A DNA stretch of 64,000 bases from Bombyx mori (lineage: Eukaryota > Arthropoda > Insecta > Lepidoptera > Bombycidae), in contig NC_085135.1 in NCBI RefSeq assembly GCF_030269925.1, positions 4,774,753-4,838,752 of the forward strand, written 5' to 3'. Positions 58,770 to 64,000 of this stretch are shown here, one piece after another. Position 1 is the first letter of the stretch. Each line of letters opens with the position of its first letter. The notes under the pieces were generated by a model, which was not told where the DNA came from, searched no databases, and was given only the letters and a program-made list of their open reading frames with translations. The translations under genes and the position numbers were made by a program.

Positions 58770-58955
58770 AACAAGTGTGTTTTATTGTCGCTAAAAGTTG
58801 TAAAACACTAAACAGCGAGAATAGGTAAGATTAAGACACAATTACAGCATTAAACAATCACTAATTTATCCTTTTTATAATTTTAATCTAATTAATATTA
58901 GCAGGGGCGAAAAATTTGCGTGTGTATTGCTCGCCTACCCACACTAAATAATATT

Positions 58956-59130
58956 AGTATAGATATTAATTATTACAAATAATAAAAACGCTGACTTAAA
59001 TGGCTGTTTTTATTTGAACCAGTTCTAAATTATAAACTAAAATTCTATGAAAAATTACCCATATTTATCTATAATACAAAATGATATTAATTTATTTTTC
59101 GTAGTTTCCTTCCTTTCCTTGCGTCGATAA
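58956..59130. other. AT-rich spacer
   Basis: Resumes the interrupted tail (agtatagat) and continues to the RTE fragment; it probably includes the 3' UTR of that fragment. No gene is seen. Confidence 0.45.
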
Positions 59131-59757
59131 TCCTCAGTGCTGAGGGTTGTGGCCTCCTCTAATAACTTTCTCCTGCATCTTCTTGCGCCATTCCTGCCTG
59201 TCCTCGGCTGTGTGGATAGCAACGTGGACTGAGATATTGAGAGTGGAGCGTATTTGGTCCGACCAGCACATTGGATTTCTGCCTCTGTGCCTTCTCCCGC
59301 ATACCTTGCCTGTTACCAGCAGCTTTTCCAGATTGGCACCTCTCTTTCTGGCGATATGTCCAAAGATCTCGAAACTTCTCCGCGCGCATGTAGTGCTGAG
59401 GCGCATTGGAATCTTGAGCTCGGTAAGAATGGATTCGTTGGTTCTGTGTTCTATCCAACGAATCCCGAGCATGTCCTCCAGCACCACATCTCAAACGCGT
59501 CGATGCGTTGGCGATCGGCTTTCTTGAGGGTCCCAGTCTCTGCGCCGTAGAGAAAAATGGAAAAGACGAGGGAGGTGACGAGCTGCTTTTTGGTATTCCT
59601 CGAGATGTTTCTGTCCGCCCAAACACGGTCCATTTGGGACATAGCTCTCTTTGCTATACTGATTCGCCTTCTGAGGTCCTTTTCGGAGGATCCATTACTA
59701 GCTATGACGGAGCCCAGATAAATGAAATCCTCTACGACTTCCAGGCTTAGCTTATTC
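59131..59757 (-). pseudogene. RTE-clade ORF2 C-terminal fragment
   Basis: The minus strand reads SLEVVEDFIYLGSVIASNGS, then SQMDRVWADRNISRNTKKQL, SLVFSIFLYGAETGTLKK, DRQRIDAFEMWCW, a frame change, MLGIRWIEHRTNESILTEL, RSFEIFGHIARKRGANLEKL and a final RGGHNPQH stop. This is the usual C-terminus after the RT core in RTE elements. The endonuclease and FADD motif are missing (5' truncation) and one frameshift is present. It differs clearly from the RTE-like element at 7311-11806. Confidence 0.85.
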
Positions 59758-59772
59758 GTAGTTTAATAAGTT

Positions 59773-59950
59773 TGTAGGAATATATGACAAAGGGAAGATC
59801 TTCCACCGAGCGGGTGATATTTGCTCGGTAGACCGACGGTCCGAATGTTGTTGTTCGGAACTTGTATATATGCGCTTTATCTTGAAAATGCCGTAAGCGA
59901 GATTCAGGCATCTGTCAATTATCTTGCGTTGTGTGATGGCTACCGCCACA
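59773..59950 (-). repeat. TRIM-2 3' LTR
   Basis: tgtagg ... ccgccaca on the plus strand (TGTGGCGG ... CCTACA on the element strand). It differs from the other LTR at roughly nine positions, mostly in the first 50 plus-strand bases. Confidence 0.92.
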
Positions 59951-60019
59951 CTACTCCCCTCCGAGACTGGAGGTCGTGTCATTTAGTAAGCGTTGTCCGT
60001 GCTGAGATTAGCTTGCAAG

Positions 60020-60200
60020 GGCCAGTGCTGCTCGAAGTCTGCGGTGAGTCGAGACTGAGTTTGAATGCTGCGTGAGTGTCGCCAGTGCTGCTCGAAGTTT
60101 GCGGTGAGTCGAAACTGAGCTGAATGCTGCGTGATTGTCGCCAGTGCTGCTCGAAGTCTGCAGTGAGTCGAGACTGAGCTTGAATGTTGCGTGCGCGTCG
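60020..60200 (-). repeat. TRIM-2 internal tandem repeats, three copies
   Basis: Blocks ccagtgctgctcgaagt and tgagtcgagactgag with gaatgctgcgtg recur three times with a period near 58. They are homologous to 19923-20097 in TRIM-1. Confidence 0.9.
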
Positions 60201-60509
60201 TGCGTAGTCCATGTGATGCAGACCTGCCACGACGGAGATGTATGACCCCAAGCGTTGATGATCCGCTCGTGGGCTGCGATGAACTGTAGCGGCTTGATGA
60301 GGCAGTGAAGCTGCGTGCCGTAGGATCAGGGAGCGCGGTGAGTCGGCTGCGATGGTCCTGTTGAGGCTGCGATGCTGGCTTGCTGTGGGACGACTGTCAA
60401 TGACGTGCTTTTATCTGCGAGAATGCGGGGATTGTGGTAGCCGAAATTCTTGATGCGCTGATGATGAATCAGAAGGTTGCGTGTTCATATCACGTTGGGG
60501 TCACCAGTT

Positions 60510-60687
60510 TGTAGGCATATACGACAAAAGGAAGATCTTCCACCAAGCTGGTGATATTTGTTCGGTAGACCGACGGTCCGAATGTTGTTGTTCGGAACTT
60601 GTATATATGCGCTTTATCTTGAAAATGTCGTAAGCGAGATTCAGGCATCTGTCAATTATCTTGCGTTGTGTGATGGCTACCGCCACA
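60510..60687 (-). repeat. TRIM-2 5' LTR
   Basis: 178 bases, followed inward by aac and the TGGTGACC primer-binding site. It contains a TATATA-like core at about 60602 (tatatatgcgc). Confidence 0.92.
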
Positions 60688-60691
60688 AGTT

Positions 60692-61080
60692 ATTATTGTT
60701 AGTAGTATTATTTACTAGTCGAAATATAAATTTTTAATTATCTTATGATGGGAATCGTATATTAATGAGAAAGATATTCAACAAAAATAGTTTCGTTCTA
60801 ATAAATTAGCATAGTAATAGTACAGTGAACTAGCAATTTATTTTGGTGATTCTGAATTTAAACAAACATATTGATGAGAAAAATTCATTTTTACTTTGCA
60901 AATTTGTAAATACACGCTCTGTAGCAATGTACGGACATAATAATATAATGATATGAAGAAACAATAACAGCATCTACAAATACATACTTATGTACTACGT
61001 GGTACTACATTTACTGAAATTAGTACAACATTTTTTAATTAAATTAATGAAATTGTGGTTTTAAAGTGTTAGGGGTGTAT
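60692..61080. other. AT-rich sequence, no gene
   Basis: Nothing recognisable before the right terminus of the tentative hAT-like element. Confidence 0.4.
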
Positions 61081-61364
61081 AAAAAATGGGGGACGCTGAA
61101 AAATAATTGATTTTCAAAGGGGGCGGTAAAAGAAATAAGTTTGATAATCACTGCTCTAATATATTTGTACACACAGCTGTTAGAAAAGAAACGTCAATAA
61201 GGATAGAAACGTCAATAAGGATCTAAATTAATACTACAACGTAAAATAACTCACACCAAGACCAAAAAAAAAACGATTTAAAAAATTTAAGCGTTACGAC
61301 ATTTTGAAAACTTTTTTTTTTTTTGAGATTGTTTTACGGCCCTGGAATTTTGAAAACTTCAAAG

Positions 61365-62303
61365 CAGTGTTTCCACTTACGTTTTTTTACCACATTTTAC
61401 CCTAGTTTCTTTTGAATTTATCCCTAAAATTTCCTAAACAACTTTCATAAATCCTTTATATAGAAAGCATAAATAAAATACAGAAAATAAACCACAGCAT
61501 ATTATTTAATGTAGGTATATATAATATAAACGCCCCCAGAAGATCATAGATCTATAGGATTAGAATTTTCAAGGAAGTCGACGCATTGCTTTTATATTCT
61601 TTTGCTGCACGTAACCTAACACTGTTCGGTTCTAAAATTGAGCAATTGTTTGCTGGCAAAGTTGGGAACTTTCTATGAAGCAAGCCGTTCAGAGTTTCAT
61701 TAGAAAGCCTGTTTCTTTTGTCAGTTTTTACATTTGAGAACACTGAATAATCTTTCAACCTCAGTCTTTGAAGAAGGAACTGCTAGCAAAAGTGAAATGA
61801 CAATTACAAGGTTTTCGTAAATGAAATTACCATGATAATCTTTCATGGTACATGAAGTACCTGTATATTACAATGCAAGTAAGTTCTGGTGACATCAACG
61901 AAAATAGGTACAATGTAATGAAGGAAAATAGGTAAAAAATTTGGCGGATTATACTTATTGGGATTCTGGGGAATCCCTAAGAAAAAAGCAGTGGCTTAAT
62001 CTATGATTTACTTTACTAGAGGGTTACTGTTGAATCAAACCTTCTTTATAGTTTTTATACACAACTCTGTTTTATTCTTTTACTTGTCAACTCGACTTAA
62101 TGTCATTCTCTCCATAAAATAAAATGTTCATTGTTTTACTTTAATTATCGTTTATTTTAAAATTCACAACAGTTACTAGTATAGGCTTTGCTTTTTACCC
62201 CGAAATATCCTAAATCCTGGTATTTTTTAAATTGTCTTTATCATCCAAAATATCAGCTATTTTTCCCTATAAAAGGGAGAATTCCCTAAAAGTGGAAGCA
62301 CTG
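61365..62303 (-). mobile_element. small hAT element with perfect 8-bp target duplication
   Basis: cttcaaag at 61357-61364 and 62304-62311 flanks inverted ends cagtgtttccacttacg and, reversed from the right, cagtgcttccacttttag. The 8-bp duplication and CAGTG termini are hAT hallmarks. The 939-base interior keeps only the C-terminal end of a transposase gene (61552-61790), so it is an internal deletion derivative. Confidence 0.88.
61552..61790 (-). pseudogene. hAT transposase C-terminal dimerisation remnant
   Basis: The minus strand reads SSKTEVERLFSV in one frame, then FSNVKTDKRNRLSNETLNGL and LHRKF in the next. ERxFS...KT..RNRL...L..L is the signature of the hAT C-terminal dimerisation region. 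A frameshift lies at about 61740. It sits inside the small hAT element in the orientation expected for its own gene. Confidence 0.75.
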
Positions 62304-62311
62304 CTTCAAAG

Positions 62312-62469
62312 TACGCTAACATTTTTTTTTATTGAGTCAGAACTCGTATCTGCCATCTAGTGAGTTTATTAGTTCATTAAGGCCAAAACGTTTCAAAAAT
62401 GACCTCGCCGGTTCCTAAAGATGACGCTAGTTGAATGTTCTTTTCCTTTGTATGGGAGTTGCACCCCCC
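62312..62469. other. no gene seen
   Basis: Short AT-rich stretch between the hAT and the LTR-like end. Confidence 0.4.
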
Positions 62470-62508
62470 TGGCTCGGTGGAAGTTCTTCCCTTCGTCGTA
62501 TATTCATA
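62470..62508 (+). repeat. LTR-end fragment related to the TRIM family
   Basis: ggctcggtggaagttcttcc and cttcgtcgtatattcataca parallel the last 40 bases of the TRIM LTR (gctcggtggaagatcttccc, tttgtcgtatacctaca). It probably belongs to a related Pao-like element whose interior begins ggaaccagaag. Confidence 0.6.
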
Positions 62509-62510
62509 CA

Positions 62511-62937
62511 TAGGAACCAGAAGTACCGTAGAATTAAATAAAATTTCGCAACCTCAAAAAACCGTTCTGCTTACAGTAAACACAGTCGGTAGTCTGGCAC
62601 TCCGTTTACAACGGGATTTTTGAACGGAACTTGGCGCCAGATTCTACCGAATCTGTGGATCAAATTAATGTTTGTGGTGATAAAATTAATAATTTCAAGT
62701 AGATTAATTGTTGTAATTGATATGACTAGTTAATATCAGTAAAATAAAGTTGTGAGTGATTGATATAATGTACAATTTAGGAACCAGAAGTACCGTAGAA
62801 TTAAATAAAATTTCGCATCCTCAAAAAACCGTTCTGCTTATAGTAAACACAGTCGGTAGTCTGGCGATCCGTTTACAACGAGATTTTTGAACGGAACTTG
62901 GCGCCAGATTCTACCGAATCTGTGGATCAAATTAATC
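62511..62937. repeat. A-B-A' module duplication
   Basis: Module A (ggaaccagaagtaccgtag ... gtggatcaaattaat, 158 bases) occurs at 62511-62668 and 62780-62937 with few differences. Between them is module B (62669-62780), which also occurs at 13318-13430 and 63176-63246. A contains cttggcgccagattctacc. It could be a dimerised LTR-element leader or a satellite-like array. No coding capacity. Confidence 0.8.
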
Positions 62938-63245
62938 ATCTTCATTTCATTTCATTCCATAATATCATTTTTCATAAAAATATGAATATAAATTAAAATA
63001 AGACATGACTTAAAGGTCTCAGTTACCAGGTCATGAAATCCATTAAAAATGTAGGAATAATTCCAGCGCACCTGGCGGCCGTAGATTACCATGTATTCTG
63101 GAATTATTTATAGTCTGTGGCATGTCACTTTTTACATCGAAAAAAAGTCAGGATCGAAATTTTTGAGCGAGCTATAGTTTGTGGTGATAAAATTAATAAT
63201 TTCAAGTAGATTAATTGTTGTAATTGATATGACTAGTTAATATCA
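62938..63245. repeat. copy of the 11.8-13.3 kb repeat tail plus module B
   Basis: catcttcatttcatttcatt, cttaaaggtctcagttacc and gtaggaataattccagcgc repeat the order at 11811-11935 and 12720-12845. Then gtcaggatcgaaattt and truncated module B follow, as at 13286-13390, until R1 sequence cuts in after ttaatatcag. Confidence 0.75.
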
Positions 63246-63865
63246 GTCGGTGCTCGGCCCCCTTTTGTGGAATATCGGGTATGACTGGGTACTGAGGGGT
63301 GCCCTCCTCCCGGGCCTAAGCGTAATCTGTTACGCAGACGGCACGCTGGTCGTGGCCCGGGGGGGGAGTTTTGCTGAGTCTGCTCGTCTTGCCACCGCTG
63401 GGGTGGCGCATGTCGTCGGCAAAATCAGGAGATTGGGCCTCGACGTGGCGCTCAGTAAATCCGAGGCCATGTGGTTCCACAGGCCCCGGAGAGTGCCACC
63501 TGTCGATGCCCATATCATCGTTGGAGGCGTCCGTATCGAGGTCGGGGTGCAGTTGAAGTACCTCGGCCTCATTCTGGACAGTCGTTGGACCTTCCGTGCT
63601 CACTTTCTGAACCTGGTCCCTCATTTGTTGGGGGTGGCCGGCGCGTTAAGCCGGCTTCTGCCCAACGTGGGGGGGCCTGACCAGGTGACGCGCCGTCTCT
63701 ATACGGGGGTGGTGCGATCAATGGCCCTATACGGGGCGCCCGTGTGGGGCCAGTCCCTGGCCGTGGGGGTAGCGAAGCTGCTGCAACGGCCGCAACGCAC
63801 CATCGCGGTCAGGGTCATCCGTGGCTATCGCACCATCTCCTTCGAGGCGGCGTGTATACTGTGCA
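63246..63865 (+). pseudogene. R1-clade ORF2 fragment, catalytic YADD changed to YADG
   Basis: The plus strand reads SVLGPLLWNIGYDWVLRGAL, then LSVICYADGTLVVARGGSFA, LGLDVALSKSEAMWFHR, VQLKYLGLILDSRWTFRAHF, VTRRLYTGVVRSMALYGAPV, LLQRPQRTIAVRVIRGYRTI and SFEAACIL. This is the RT palm-to-thumb segment of an R1-like element. The catalytic box is YADG in place of YADD, so it would be inactive even if whole. It breaks near 63865 into inverted sequence. Confidence 0.85.
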
Positions 63866-64000
63866 CCTGCGTGAGCCGGAAAGTGAGGCGTCCTCTGTCA
63901 CGATTCACCCAGTTCACAAGAACCGGGCGAATCGCCTCGACGGTCCTACGACTAGCCGAAGGATCGGCCAGCCGTCTGGACCATGACTCCAGCACGGACC
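63866..64000 (-). pseudogene. R1-like fragment in inverted orientation, runs off window
   Basis: cacctgcgtgagccggaaagt onward repeats 52905-53040 almost base for base (last bases shown in part). On the minus strand it encodes the LESWSRRLADP ... LRTVEAIRPVLV part of the R1 post-RT region. It directly abuts the plus-strand R1 fragment, forming an opposite-orientation junction. The remainder lies beyond the window. Confidence 0.82.

Larger units (their letters stand above)
53973..58947 (-). mobile_element. CR1-like LINE copy 2, full length with intact ORFs
   Basis: ataatatt at 53965-53972 and 58948-58955 is a probable 8-bp target duplication, and the split flanks rejoin a known tail sequence. 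It has ORF1 (58769-57993), a 785-base spacer, ORF2 (57207-54256) and a 3' UTR of about 280 bases ending in ATTTATTTATTT-type sequence on the plus strand. Both ORFs are open, making it a candidate source copy. Copy 1 (20800-47340) belongs to the same family. Confidence 0.85.
59773..60687 (-). mobile_element. TRIM-2: complete 915-bp Bel/Pao-like non-autonomous LTR element
   Basis: Two 178-base LTRs (59773-59950, 60510-60687) about 95% alike by eye are flanked by the perfect duplication AGTT (59769-59772, 60688-60691). On the minus strand: 5' LTR, primer-binding site tggtgaccccaacgtga (60506-60490), a 559-base interior with three tandem repeats, a purine tract (complement of ctactcccctcc at 59951) and the 3' LTR. 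There is no coding capacity. Same family as TRIM-1. The size and structure fit terminal-repeat retrotransposons in miniature. Confidence 0.92.
49621..61155. mobile_element. hAT-like non-autonomous element, heavily invaded (tentative)
   Basis: The left terminus is cagtctttctcaaagtggg, then gcgataacgccccctg. The right terminus, reversed, starts cagtgattatcaaac and reaches accgccccc. CAGT...TCAAA...CGCCCCC is typical of some hAT ends. Flanks ctctaaat (left) and ctctaata (right) are a near 8-bp duplication. Both ends also contain aaaaaatggggg-like blocks in direct orientation, so the ends are not simple inverted repeats. The 11 kb between consists mostly of other elements listed separately. No transposase is seen. 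Confidence 0.4.

Overview
This window looks like repeat-dense insect heterochromatin, most likely lepidopteran and plausibly Bombyx-like. I see no host gene, rRNA gene, canonical tRNA gene or CRISPR array. Every convincing coding region belongs to a transposable element: AP-endonuclease/reverse transcriptase ORFs of Jockey, RTE, CR1, I and R1 type, Ty3/gypsy gag-pol, a mariner transposase and a hAT remnant. Almost all autonomous elements lie on the minus strand. The lepidopteran reading rests on a 5.1-kb BMC1-like Jockey LINE, a tRNA-headed SINE of a type common in silkworm sequence, R1-clade fragments and mariner. Such density of nested retroelements is known from silkworm W-chromosome sequence, but W linkage is only an inference here.

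Layout. 1-1647: unassigned sequence and a candidate solo LTR. 1667-6906: Gypsy-A, a decayed Ty3/gypsy copy with a 5'-truncated Jockey inside one LTR (5159-6720). 7311-11806: full-length RTE-like LINE with a 13-bp target duplication and two open frames separated by one UAG. 11807-13430: unclassified tandem repeats with a perfect 42-bp palindrome and a LINE tail. 13431-20322: a short Bel/Pao-like LTR element (TRIM) split by Gypsy-B (13929-19922), an intact gag-pol element with apparently identical LTRs.

20800 to about 47340 is a nest. A CR1-like LINE is host to Gypsy-C (21011-32239), whose 5' LTR holds an intact Jockey (25053-32067) and whose interior holds a SINE that itself contains an R1 fragment. 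The same CR1-like LINE also holds an I-like LINE (36610-47226), which holds the BMC1-like LINE (42044-47192). 47340-49620 is AT-rich. From 49621 to about 61155 a degenerate hAT-like frame appears to host a SINE, a dead mariner, an R1 fragment, a second intact CR1-like LINE (53973-58947), an RTE fragment and a complete TRIM (59773-60687). 61365-62303 is a small hAT with a perfect 8-bp duplication. 62470-64000 is a mosaic of LTR end, duplicated modules and R1 pieces in opposite orientations.

The LINE elements pair an RNA-binding ORF1 with an endonuclease/RT ORF2, using different couplings: a same-frame UAG in a leaky context (RTE-like), a short ATG/stop overlap (Jockey), stop then ATG (BMC1-like), a 32-nt overlap (I-like), and a 785-nt spacer (CR1-like). 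Gypsy-B shows a U UUU UUA slippery site at its gag-pol junction. Boundaries were set by eye from target duplications and paired repeats, without alignments or database searches.
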